64,000 nucleotides of DNA from Alisma plantago-aquatica (lineage: Eukaryota; Streptophyta; Magnoliopsida; Alismatales; Alismataceae), in contig OY856413.1 in NCBI GenBank assembly GCA_963693085.1, positions 107,811,501-107,875,500 on the forward strand. Direction: 5' to 3'. The notes under the pieces were generated by a model, which was given only the letters and a program-made list of their open reading frames with translations, ran no database searches and was not told the origin of the DNA. Below are positions 13,700-24,302 of this stretch, piece by piece (within the stretch, counting starts at the first letter, position 1; each line of letters starts with the position of its first letter). The position numbers and the translations under genes are program-made.

Positions 13700-14640
13700 T
13701 GGATGATGAGGAAAGAATTTTTGTCATTATAAACTCCACCCTGACATACGATCAAGAAGAAACGTTGATAAACAAACTCAAGTAACACAATAAGGCAATA
13801 GGATATTCAGTTGATGATATCAAGGGTCTCATTCCATCCCTTTGCATGTACCACATCAACCTGGAAGACACTGCCAAGCCTTTAGCTCAACCACTAAGGA
13901 AGATAAATTAAATGCTCAAAGAAGTTGTTAAGAAGGATGTCATCAAGTTGTGAGATGCAAGAATCATATACCCAATAAGCGATAAAAATTGGGTCAGCTC
14001 AATTCATGTTGTGCCAAAGAAAGGAGGAATGACTATTTTAAGAGGAGAGAATGGATACAAGGTAGCAACATGAACGTTCATAGGTTGGCGCATGTACATA
14101 GATTATCAAAAATTAAATTCTGCTACAAGGAAAGACCATGATGTATTGGAAAGCTTGGCACATCATGCATATTTCTATTTCTTGGATGGATATCCAATAT
14201 TTTATCAAATAACGATCCACCCAGATGATCAGGAAAAGACTACTTTTACTTGTATCTATGACACCTATTCTTTTAGAAGAATGCCATTTGGGTTATGTAA
14301 TGAAACATCAACCTTCTAAAGGTGCATGATTTCTACATTCTCTGATTTCCTAGATGATGTAATGGAAGTTTTAATGGCTGACTTATCTATATATGGAACA
14401 AACTTTGATAGATGTCTCAAGATTCTTTCCCTAATTTTGCAATGCTGTGAGGAAAAACATCTAGTCTTGAATTAGGGAAAATGCCATTTCATGGTTCAAG
14501 ATGGTATAGTATTGGGTAATAAAATCTTGGAGAAAGGAATAGAGGTTGATCTGAGCAAGATCAAGGCTATATCCAAGATCCCACCTCCAAAATCAATAAG
14601 AGAGTGAGAAGCTTCCCAAAACATGTTGGATATTATAGAA
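13700..14640 (+). pseudogene. Athila-type reverse transcriptase, catalytic motif lost
   Basis: Recognisable RT blocks include YIDYQKLNSATRKDH at 14095-14139, FLDGYPIFYQITIHPDDQEK near 14179-14238, and a block ending RRMPFGLCNE near 14275-14304. Between the first two about ten residues usual for the family (the segment after RKDH) are missing. The catalytic box, normally an (F/Y)xDD motif, reads MADL at 14374-14385. Several stops occur. The result is clearly an RT relic of the gypsy superfamily. Confidence 0.82.
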
Positions 14641-15250
14641 TATTTATTAAATAATTCTCTAAAATAGACAAGGCTTTGTCTAACCTATTGGTAAAGGATG
14701 CAAAGTTTGATTTTTCTAATAAATGCCTTGAAGCATTTAATATCGTAAAGGATTCTTTGACTACTGCCCCTTTCCTACAAGCTCCAAATTGGGAACTCCC
14801 ATTTGAAATCATGTGCGACTCCAGTGACTACACCATTGGGGCTATTCTTGGTCAAAGGAAGGATAAGAAGCATCACAAAATATATTACACAGTCACACTC
14901 CAGACGAAGTTCAAGTAAATTACACCACCATGGAAAAGGAGATGCTGGCAATTGTGTTCTCTTTGACAAATCTAGACTATAGTTGATATTATCCAAGGTA
15001 AATGTCTATACGAACCATGGGGAAATAAAGTACTTGATGCAAAATAGAGATACAAAACCAAGGTTAAGTTGGGCTTTGTTGTTGCAAGAATTCGATCATG
15101 AAATCATCAATATGAAAGGAATAGAAAATGTGGTCACACACCACTTATCAAGGATGGTGGCCATGGATGAGAATCAGATTCTAGTTTGGAACAATTATGT
15201 AGATGAAGCTCTGATGATGGCCAAGTTAGTCGAACCTAACCCACCTTGAT
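14640..15250 (+). pseudogene. Athila-type RNase H region, degenerate
   Basis: Block FEIMCDSSDYTIGAILGQRK near 14801-14860 is the RNase H start seen in Athila pol, with the first catalytic Asp visible in CDSSD. The next part (NYTT-MEKEMLAIVFSLTN) needs a frame change near 14915. The segment 14983-15249 then gives KVNVYTNHGEIKYLMQNRDT and VTHHLSRM, typical of the end of the domain. Frame changes and stops show decay. Confidence 0.78.
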
Positions 15251-15299
15251 TTGCTGATTTTTTAAACTATTTGTCTAGCCAACACCTACCTCCTAAAAT

Positions 15300-16470
15300 A
15301 ATATACAACTAAAAGAAGAAGCTATTTTCTAATTTAAAGAACTACTACTAGGATGACCCACTTCTATTCAAGAAATGTTCTGACAACCTATATCGACGAT
15401 GCGTGTCGGAAGAAGAGGTACCTCAAATTCTAAGGGAATTCATTCTTCATCCTACGGGGAACACCATGGAGGAGAAAGGACTACAACTAAAGTCTTGTAG
15501 TCAGGATTTTATTGGGCAACCCTCTTTAAAGATGTGATGGCCTTTGTCAAATCCTACAAAGAATGCCATCTGGCAAGAAACATTACCAAAAGGAATGATA
15601 TGTTGATGTCTGATTGGATAGAAGTGTAAATCTTTGATATCTAGGGAATAGATTACATGAGACCATTCCCATACTCATGGGGAAACCAATACATTCTAGT
15701 GGTTTTTGATTATGTCTCCATGTGGGGGGAGACTGTGGCAACCCCCTCTTGCGACTACAATGTCATCGTGAGACTATTTGAGAAAACTAATATTCCTAGA
15801 TTAGGGGTCTCGCATACCATCATTAGTGATAGGGGATCCCATTTTGAGGAAAGATAGTATGAAGCATTGTTGAATAAATATGCAATTAAACATAAGGTTA
15901 CAATGCCCTACTACCCACAGATGTCAGGCAAAGTTGAAGTATCCAATCGACAAATTAAAGAGATTCTAGAGAAAAATGTTGGAAAGACCCGCGAAGACCG
16001 GTCCATGAAACTTGATGACGCATTATGGGCCTACCATATTGCATAAAAGTCACCAATATGGACTACTCCCTATAGGCTCATATATGGAAAGTCGTGTTAT
16101 TTTCTGATAGAACTAGAGCATAGAGACCTTTGGGCCATCAAATTTTTAGGAAGGAAAGAAGTGGTACCTACACCTACATGAGCTATATAAGAGTTGAGGT
16201 TACAATCTTATGAGAATGCTCATATATACAAGTAGAGAACAAGCATGTGTCATGATGCCCACATCAAAAACAAAAATGTGTCAGAAGGGGACAAAGTCAT
16301 ACTATTCAACTCGAGGATTAGATTATTCCTAGGAAAGCTCAGGTCCAGGTGGTCCAACCCTTTTACTGTAGTCTAGATATACCCATCACGGGTAATGGAA
16401 ATTAATAGTGAAGAGATCGATACTTTTAAGGTGAATTGACACAAAGTAAAAAGATATTATAAATAAGAAG
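15300..16470 (+). pseudogene. Athila-type integrase, degenerate
   Basis: The segment contains remnants of the N-terminal zinc region (KSYKECHLARN near 15550-15585). The catalytic core shows ILVVFDYVSMWGE (first Asp) near 15690-15730 and HTIISDRGSHFEE (second Asp) near 15808-15850, then the VEVSNRQIKEILEKN block near 15930-15975. The C-terminal part shows TPYRLIYGKSCYFLIELEH near 16065-16120 and KVILFNSRIRLFLGKLRSRW near 16295-16350. At least six stops interrupt it. The order and text resemble Athila integrases. Confidence 0.8.
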
Positions 16471-16574
16471 TTTTTCTAAGAATATCAAAAGTGGACTTGG
16501 AACAGCCACAAATAACACCGACAGTAGAACCCTGAGAAGTCTTATCAAAAAGTCAAGCTAAAGACTATAAATTA

Positions 16575-16600
16575 GTGCTTCTTGGGAGGCAACCCAAGGA
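16575..16600 (+). other. Post-pol motif GGGAGGCAACCC of Athila elements
   Basis: CTTCTTGGGAGGCAACCCAA lies about 110 bases after the integrase end. This short inverted-repeat motif recurs at the same position, between pol and the env-like region, in Athila-type plant elements. The role is unknown to me. It supports the element assignment and marks the pol boundary. Confidence 0.65.
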
Positions 16601-16906
16601 TTTACTAACTTCTTTAGTATTGCAAAGCTTTCTTGTATTTTCCATTTGGTCTAGGTTCTATACATATCTTTCAGTTTAACTTTGAACTTCTCTACCCTAA
16701 GTAACTTTGAATTTCCCTTAAATAGGTAGTTAATTTAAGTGCCAACTCTACTATTGCAATTTTGATTGCTTTAAGATTAGCAAGGGTAGTGTTCAATTCA
16801 AAACTTGTACAATTGCTTTTAAAATCCTTGTATCAACCGAAACACTTTCACTATTTGTTTTGACTAATACCTTGTTCCCTAGTCATTGCGACCACGACAC
16901 GTTAGC

Positions 16907-16909
16907 ATC
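16907..16909. repeat. Target site duplication ATC, left copy
   Basis: ATC directly abuts the CACTA terminus at 16910 and is repeated at 24300-24302 immediately after the other terminus. Confidence 0.85.
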
Positions 16910-16924
16910 CACTACTACAGAAGT

Positions 16925-17285
16925 GCCTTTTAGTGTCGGTTGTTTAACCCCCTTTGGCGTCGGTTTCTGAACGACGCCTATGTGGGCACCGCTAAAAGGT
17001 TGGACACTTAAGCGTCGGTTAAAAAACCGACGCCTATTTAACATCAAGGCGTCGGTTTATTATAAAACACCGACTCCAAAAGGGTTCACGCCACAGAAAA
17101 CAACGTCATCTAGGACGCTTTCTGCGTCGCTTATATACTAAAGGACCGACGCAGAAAAGTGTCCTAGATGACTCCCATTTCCTGTAGCGCGAACACTTTT
17201 GGCGTCGGTGTTCAACAAAAAACCGACGCTGTAAGTCTGTGCTGACGGTTATCTGTAAATAACCGACGCCTATATCTATTTTTTT
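16925..17285. repeat. Left subterminal hairpin repeats of the second CACTA element
   Basis: At least six short units of the type GGCGTCGGTT...AACCGACGCC occur in 360 bases, in both orientations, many of them forming small hairpins (for example near 16935-16980, 17012-17035, 17040-17075 and 17200-17230). They match the right-end units at 23945-24265 and presumably bind transposase. Confidence 0.85.
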
Positions 17286-17532
17286 TTATAAATCTGTTTG
17301 CATGCCTGCTGTGGCTGGTCAGCAGGATGAGAACCTGCAGTTCAGTTTTCTGAACTGCAGGTTTACGACATCCATTGATATCAGCCTACAAACAGGCCAC
17401 AAACCTGCAAAATTAACATAAAAAGATTCACACAAGTAGATACATTCAGACATCAATTCAATTGTCACGTTCACACATATAGAATCATTCAAATACATGT
17501 TTTAACATTCAGAAACATTCATTTACAAAGTA

Positions 17533-20500
17533 TCATTCATCATCACTATCAACATCCCAATTATATCTTACAGTTGCCACTGTTTGTACAGCTATTGCCC
17601 ATTCTTCTCTTACTTCATCTAATGCTTCCCTCGTATATGGAGCATGTACATTTTTTAAGCATTTGCCTATAGTGTGGTCAGTTTTAAACACCTGCAAAGA
17701 GAATGATGTATATATATAAGTAATAATATAAAAATAAGATTGATATATTTCATACTAACTAATGAGACTATATATAATACCTCATGTATGGTATCGATGT
17801 CCAATGCGGCATGTTTGATAATCATCTGCATAAATCGCATCACATAGTATGCGCATGCCCAGCCATTGTCTTGTGTAGCGCACTATAAATTGAAACATAC
17901 AAAATAATACAACTAAGAACAATTCACATCAATAATATATAAATTGGAGTTGGGGAGTCGGGAACTTACTTTTACGTTCTCCCAAGACAATGGCTGGTTC
18001 TTTTTCCTTGGGACCTTTCCTCCAGCATTTTTGAATGCATCTAAACCCCTACATGTTAATATAACACACTAAGTTGCATAAGTAAATAGTAATGTAATAA
18101 AAGATGTTAACGGATATAAAAAATGAAATATTTCTCACCAGAATAATGCCATTCTCATTACGTGTCCAATTTTAGTATTTAATGTACTTCCTACGGGATC
18201 TAGATAATAAACAGTGAACGTCCCGGGGACAATAACTAGTAACTCCCAATGTCTACCACTAGAGGTAAAAAGTTAACAATTAATAACTCAAAATGCAAAA
18301 TAATAATGGAATTTTCTTAAGTCCAAATTATAAATAAAGCAAACTTACTTGACATTGAATGGAGCAATTATTATCGTCTTCATTTGATGACCAAAAATTG
18401 TAAAAGCATCTATACAGTATTGTTGAACACTATCAGGGTCTTTAGCTACCATACTAATCAATGATGGAATCAAAAATCCCACATGATCATATGCAAATTT
18501 TTTGCAATGATCTTCGATTAAGTAGCTGCAAAACATATAGACGTATGCATTAATATATAAGAAACTAGATCACCGGATCTTACACAAGGTATATGGATGT
18601 ATAAACAAGATCTCACCTTATCCATGTCTCTATCATTGATGTATTCAACCAATCATACATAAACAGCTCAATAATGTCTTATATAAATAAAGAGCTGTCG
18701 TATGATTGACCTGCATAATCTGCATCTAAAGAAACAATTATAGGGCAAAGTATATTATGTGCCCGTAGCCAACATGCCATTCCCCTACAAGCAGGACCTA
18801 ACGGGTATGGTAGGTCAGTTGGAACCCAAGTTGGTAATGCGAGAATTGGAGGTGGAGGCCTAGGTGCTCCTGGTGTCTTCTTTTTAACCTGTATATATAA
18901 TTTCAGATCAGTTGACATCATATATACACATTAACAGTCTAAATCAATGTAAATTTATCTTACAATTTCAGTCGTGTAGAGGACATCTGCTTTGGGCCAC
19001 AATATGACCCCGCCTTCTGCCTCACCAAGTGTATCAATATCTGGGTGGGCATATGGCAACTCAACTTCCCTCCAATCGGGTAATACATGTATCGGGCTCA
19101 CACGAATGTAGCCCTGCGGCATTGGAGTCCCATGAAACGTTGCCCCAGGAAGGGACTGGTAAGCTTGCGCCTCTGCAACAACATAGTTTTCCATTCTTAA
19201 GCGGCATGGCTTCAATGCCTACAAATTTACGTAAAGAATGTTATACATATATACATATCATCTTGAAAACATATCATCTTGAAAAGACTAGCTACAATGT
19301 CATAAACAATACTTACAGCAGACGTGTTAGGCGATGGGTCTCCAGGATTACTTGCAGTCTGTGCACCAGGAGAAGAGTGGGTCGGCATAGGCTGATTGGA
19401 AGCCTGAGATGCCTGCCACCGCAGCAATTCTTCCTTGACCTTCTCAGCAACCACATCATTGAGCTTCTTAGCAACTATATCCTCGACTCTCTTATTCTCC
19501 TATACATGGATAAAAATAATATTAGCTTTTTATTAATGAATTTCCTTTTGCAGTAACATTCTAAAAATAGAATATGTTACCTCTTCTTGAGAAAGTCCCG
19601 CTCTGGGTTTGCGCTGGGATGGCCCAAAGAATGCTTTGATGCCCACACCAGCGCCGGCACCTCTAACACGTCCAGGATGCTCTGGGTTACCCAGAGCAAC
19701 TGTCAATTCATCCCTTGTGCCCTGAGGGATGAACGTTCCTTGTTTCCTCTGCTCGTGCAGCTCCCACTAATCACCATAAAAAAAAATTGGTAAGTTAACA
19801 CCACAAATAATCATTATTCAAATGATTGCTCTAAGAGTTGTATTTTACCATTTTTGCAGCCGCCTCAGCAGTTTCGGGCTTCTTTATTTCACCCTTCTTG
19901 TTTTTCCTGCCAGCTATCCAGATATCATGGCGAGGCAAGGGTGTGGCCGCAGACTCCTGAGTAGCCGCAGACTCCTGAGTAGCCGCAGACTCTGCCTGTA
20001 GTCTTTGGCAAATGCTTGCATAGCCTTTTGGACCCATAGTATGGTCATGTACATTCAGTGCACGCCTTGCTTTTTGTGCGTCACTGAGGGCCTAGTTAGT
20101 ATGCACATTTATAATTAGGTTAGTAGCACTAAATGTTAATCTTGAATAGGTGAATACAATGTATATTAATTAAAATGGGAGTGACGCCTAATACCTTGAA
20201 TTCTTCAGATTTTCTTGAAGCAACAAAATTGTCCCAATCTTCTTTGTCCAAGAAGTTCCATTGTTCAAGGGATGACTTCTTCTTCTTATCACCCTATCTT
20301 ATGTATTCTCTGTTCAGATTTGTCCTGTAATTCCTAAGCATCTTTCCAGCGCGTTGCATCACACTTTTACGATGCAACATCTCATCCAATGCAAACAGAT
20401 TATGTAAAATAGAAATGTTATTAACTAGTACCAAAAATATAATTGCAAATAATAGAATTTGTAATCTACAAAATAGAATTGCAAATAATAATAACTCACG

Positions 20501-20994
20501 CATAAATCTTTCCATATCAAGTCTTTCTTCGCCTGAGGAACTTTATGCCAATTATCATACTTAACACCACAATGGCTTCAAGTGACAACCCCAAGATAGT
20601 TTATAAAATTATTGCGGTTCACTCCAATTGCATTCCCTCCATTATCAAACTCCACAACCAATTTGGATCCACTGCCACTCAGCGCAAGTAACTTTTTCAA
20701 CAGAGTGATACCCCTTTTCTTGTTAAGTTTTTGTTGCTGCGCATCAAGTTGCTCAATTGCTTCAGTGGGTAGCTGTGCATCATCAACCTAAAATTTGACA
20801 AAAATAAACACACCGAATTAAGGCAATATAGAAATACAGGATATATGACATAACTAGAAGATAATGAATTTTATAGAAATACGGGATATGTTTTTAGAAC
20901 TTACGTTGGTATCCTCGCCATGCTCGTCATGGACAGCATGCTCATCATGGACTTCATGCTCATCATGGACATCATTCTCATCATGGTGAGCCAT
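17533..20994 (-). pseudogene. Second CACTA gene: Transposase_24 region plus C48/Ulp1-like protease
   Basis: The start ATG is at 20994-20992, opening a His/Asp/Glu repeat exon (20905-20994, donor GTAAG). Exon 20500-20787 gives SKLVVEFDNGGNAIGVNRNN. Later exons give LDEMLHRKSVMQRAGKMLRN (near 20330-20395), an exon with three copies of an 18-base ESAATQ-coding repeat (19945-19998), ELTVALGNPEHPGRVRGAGA (near 19645-19710), and a Pro-rich part (18679-18921). The protease part shows HWELLVIVPGTFTVYYLDPV near 18195-18260 and a QDNGWACAYYVM box near 17838-17873 containing the presumed catalytic Cys. The stop is at 17533-17535. In-frame stops lie at 20578-20580 (TGA), 20294-20296 (TAG) and 18679-18681 (TAA, where the relative has CAA). 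It is better preserved than the copy at 1485-4866 but still broken. Such genes are thought to be transposon-encoded accessory proteins. Confidence 0.82.
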
Positions 20995-21121
20995 CTGAAA
21001 ATTTCATTAAAAAGGAAAACATTTAGCATTTGTATCAACTAGAATAAGGAAAACATTTAGCATTTGTATAAACATACATGTCTCTAAAATTGTGATCTTT
21101 TATCAATTAGCAATCCTTCAA

Positions 21122-22855
21122 TGTTCAAGTAATATAAAAAACAATGATTGTTCACATTCTAGGCCAACAAACACATGTGATGTCATTCTTATATATAATA
21201 AATGTGTACCACCTATCCCATCCTTGAACACCTAATCTCACTAGTAAGTGTATAATGTGTATTGGGTTTTCAAGAAAATTTCGGCAGCATTTCCCCGCTG
21301 TTCTCTAAGTACATATGTACTTAGAGAACAAACGGGGAAATGCTACCAAAATTTTCTCGAAAACTCAATACACATTATACACTTACATCCTAAGTGAGAT
21401 TAGGTGTTCAAGAACAGTCCCAAACCGGGGACTATCCAAGATTTACTCCTAATGAGTAAATCTTGGATGGGTTTCTAGGCCAACAAACACAATAATAGAT
21501 ATCTACAATGAAGCCGGACTCCATACAAACAATATATAATTTAGTGATTGTTCATTCTAATTTATATCAATGTACAAGTAATATAAAAAACAATGATTGT
21601 TCACATTCTAGGCCGACAAACACATGTGATGTCATTCTTATATATAATAAATGTGTACCACCTATCCCGTCCTTGAACACCTAATCTCACTAGTAAGTAT
21701 ATAATGTGTATTGGGTTTTCAAGAAAATTTCGGCAGCATTTCCCCGCTGTTCTCTAAGTACATATGTACTTAGAGAACAAAAGGGGAAATGCTACCAAAA
21801 TTTTCTCGAAAACTCAATACACATTATACACTTCCATCCTAAGTGAGATTAGGTGTTCAAGAACAGTCCCAAACCGGGGACTATCCAAGATTTACTCCTA
21901 ATGAGTAAATCTAGGACGGGTTTCTAGGCCAACAAACACAATAATAGATATCTACAATGAAGCCGGACTCCATACAAACAATATATAATTTAGTGATTGT
22001 TCATTCTAATTTATATCAATGTACAAGTAATATAAAAAACAATGATTGTTCACATTCTAGGCCAACAAACACATGTGATGTCATTCTTATATATAATAAA
22101 TGTGTACCACCTATCCCATCCTTGAACACCTAATCTCACTAGTAAGTGTATAATGTGTATTGGGTTTTCAAGAAAATTTCGGCAGCATTTCCCCGCTGTT
22201 CTCTAAGTACATATGTACTTAGAGAACAAACAGGGAAATGCTACCAAAATTTTCTCGAAAACTCAATACACATTATACACTTACATCCTAAGTGAGATTA
22301 GGTGTTCAAGAACAGTCCCAAACCGGGGACTATCCAGGATTTACTCCTAATGAGTAAATCTTGGACGGGTTTCTAGGCCAACAAACACAATAATAGATAT
22401 CTACAATGAAGCCGGACTCCATACAAACAATATATAATTTAGTGATTGTTCATTCTAATTTATATCAATGTACAAGTAATATAAAAAACAATGATTGTTC
22501 ACATTCTAGGCCAACAAACACATGTGATGTCATTCTTATATATAATAAATGTGTACCACCTATCCCATCCTTGAACACCTAATCTCACTAGTAAGTGTAT
22601 AATGTGTATTGGGTTTTCAAGAAAATTTCGGCAGCATTTCCCCGCTGTTCTCTAAGTACATATGTACTTAGAGAACAAACGGGGAAATGCTACCAAAATT
22701 TTCTCGAAAACTCAATACACATTATACACTTACATCCTAAGTGAGATTAGGTGTTCAAGAACAGTCCCAAACCGGGGACTATCCAAGATTTACTCCGAAT
22801 GAGTAAATCTTGGACGGGTTTCTAGGTCAACAAACACAATAATAGATATGTACAT
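21122..22855. repeat. Four tandem 449-bp units, each with a large foldback
   Basis: Units start at 21122, 21571, 22020 and 22469, an exact 449-base spacing, and differ at only a few positions. The fourth ends incomplete near 22855. Each unit contains an inverted repeat of about 190 bp (21224-21411 in unit 1, centre at GTACATATGTAC, 21309-21320). A second smaller palindrome, AGATTTACTC...GAGTAAATCT, lies near 21437-21465. The array lies just upstream of the first coding exon of the minus-strand CACTA gene, so it would be in the promoter, leader or a leader intron. Confidence 0.93.
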
Positions 22856-23455
22856 GTTAGGGTTTCCTCACAATTGATGTTAGGGTTTAAACAATGTTAG
22901 GGTTTAATCAAATCAAATGATGCTAGAATGGACAAGTTTAAATCAAATTAGGATTTAAATTAGGGTTCCAATAGGATTCAATTTAATTAATTTTTATGTG
23001 AAAGATGTAATATTATAATACATACAATGGCAATGAAATGAAACCCTAATTGTATTGGAACTCATAAAAGGATGTCTCAAAGGTTGAATCTAATATATGC
23101 ATCCTAAAAAAGGTATCACATCACAAATGTGCATTTCAATAATCATATTTTATTTCCTTCCAATTAGTGTGGGTGCCATGTTTGGAATTGTTTTCTAATC
23201 ATGGGTCCCTTAATTTTATTTAGGATAGAAGATAAAATCAAGGATATCAAATAGTAGACAAAAGGGGTACACTCTAGGATTTAAGATCACACTACATCAT
23301 GAATTTTATACAAAATTACATGTATGTGTATATAAAAAAATATATTTATAAGGAACTTCTATACATATCTAATCAACAAAAGCAGTAAAATAGCAATCAG
23401 TAAAACTAACAGCAAGGAAATTAGTAAAACTAACCAGTGTTGTAGAAACAGGACG
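22856..23455. other. AT-rich spacer in the second CACTA element
   Basis: AT-rich sequence with repeated TTAGGGTTT-like motifs near 22857-22900 and 22945-22975. No coding signal was seen. It lies between the tandem array and the GC-rich block. Confidence 0.5.
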
Positions 23456-23940
23456 CCGGGTGTCAGCAGGAAGAAAGGAAGGAGCTAGGGCAGGCAGGTG
23501 GGCAAGCAGGAGGGCACCAGGCGTGGCGGCGGCGCCGGTTCTCAGGCGTGGCGGCGGCGCAGCGGATGGAGCAGCAGGGCGCGCGCGCGGGCAGCAGGTG
23601 GCTGGAGCAGCAGGGCGGCGGTGCAGGGCGGCGACGAGCGGACAGCAGCAGCAGCAGGGGCGGCGGAGAAGAATGGCGCCGGAGAAGAAGGGCGCCGGAG
23701 AAGAAGCTAGGGCGGCGGCTCTGTTGGAAGAAGCTAGGTGGGCGGCGCCGGCGACGAACAGTAGCAGCAGTAGCAAGGTCGGCGGCGACGCACAGCAGCA
23801 GCAACGTCGGCGGCGACGGCGAGGCAAGGATGCACGGGCAGCGTCGGCGACGGCGAGAACCGGCAGGCGGGCGATCGAGCAGCGCGGCAGCTAGCGATGA
23901 AGACAATGGAACAGGTAGGTGCCTAACGGGCGTCGCGCGG
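23456..23940. other. GC-rich, CpG-dense block in the second CACTA element
   Basis: About 480 bases rich in GGCGGC, GCAGCAG and CGGCGACG motifs stand in sharp contrast to AT-rich neighbours. Long open frames appear in five of six frames because stop codons are rare in such composition. Their products are Arg/Ala/Ser/Gln low-complexity, so I do not call a gene. By position, between the right end and the gene on the minus strand, it may be the promoter or first untranslated exon of the element. A captured GC-rich host fragment is the alternative. Confidence 0.6.
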
Positions 23941-23944
23941 GTCT

Positions 23945-24270
23945 ATTAGGTTGCTAAAGGCGTCGGTTGATAGTAATACACCGACGCCCAACAATGCAAC
24001 CTTTACCCTAATTTTTCGCGCAAATTTTCATTTACATAGGAGTCGGTTAATAGTTACCAAACCGACGCTGTAGGAGACGAAAAAAGTTCGCTCGAAAATT
24101 GATTTTCGCGGGCTACTTTTAGACGTCGGTCTGTTATAAATGGCCGACGCTGAATACTAAGCGGTACCCATGTCTGGCTGGTCTTCGAATATAGACGTCG
24201 GTGAGTATAAATAACCGACGCCTATGTAAAATAGGAGTCGGTTTTCCTAAATAACCGACGCCACTAAAAG
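23945..24270. repeat. Right subterminal hairpin repeats of the second CACTA element
   Basis: Five units of the form GTCGGT...ACCGACG (near 23960-23990, 24040-24070, 24120-24150, 24195-24225 and 24235-24262) occur before the right terminus. They match the left subterminal units in sequence and spacing. Confidence 0.85.
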
Positions 24271-24299
24271 CGCCACTGAATGATGTTTTTTTAGTAGTG

Positions 24300-24302
24300 A
24301 TC
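24300..24302. repeat. Target site duplication ATC, right copy
   Basis: ATC directly follows the right terminus of the CACTA element and matches 16907-16909. Confidence 0.85.

Larger units (their letters stand above)
16910..24299 (-). mobile_element. CACTA (En/Spm) element with 3-bp TSD ATC, non-autonomous
   Basis: The left end begins CACTACTACAGAAGTGCC at 16910. The right end is the reverse complement starting CACTACTAAAA at 24299. The host triplet ATC is present on both sides (16907-16909 and 24300-24302), giving the 3-bp target duplication expected of CACTA elements. Length is 7,390 bp. Its gene (17533-20994, minus strand) is homologous to the second gene of the element at 1-5653, but no TNP2 transposase is present. 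The space where more genes might be is filled by a 449-bp tandem array and a GC-rich block. It inserted into the post-pol region of the Athila element. Confidence 0.93.

Noticed and set aside
23369..23949. Overlapping open frames of 130-150 codons on both strands in the GC-rich block
   Set aside because: The products are low-complexity Arg/Ala/Ser/Gln strings open in several frames at once. GC-rich composition alone explains the absence of stops.
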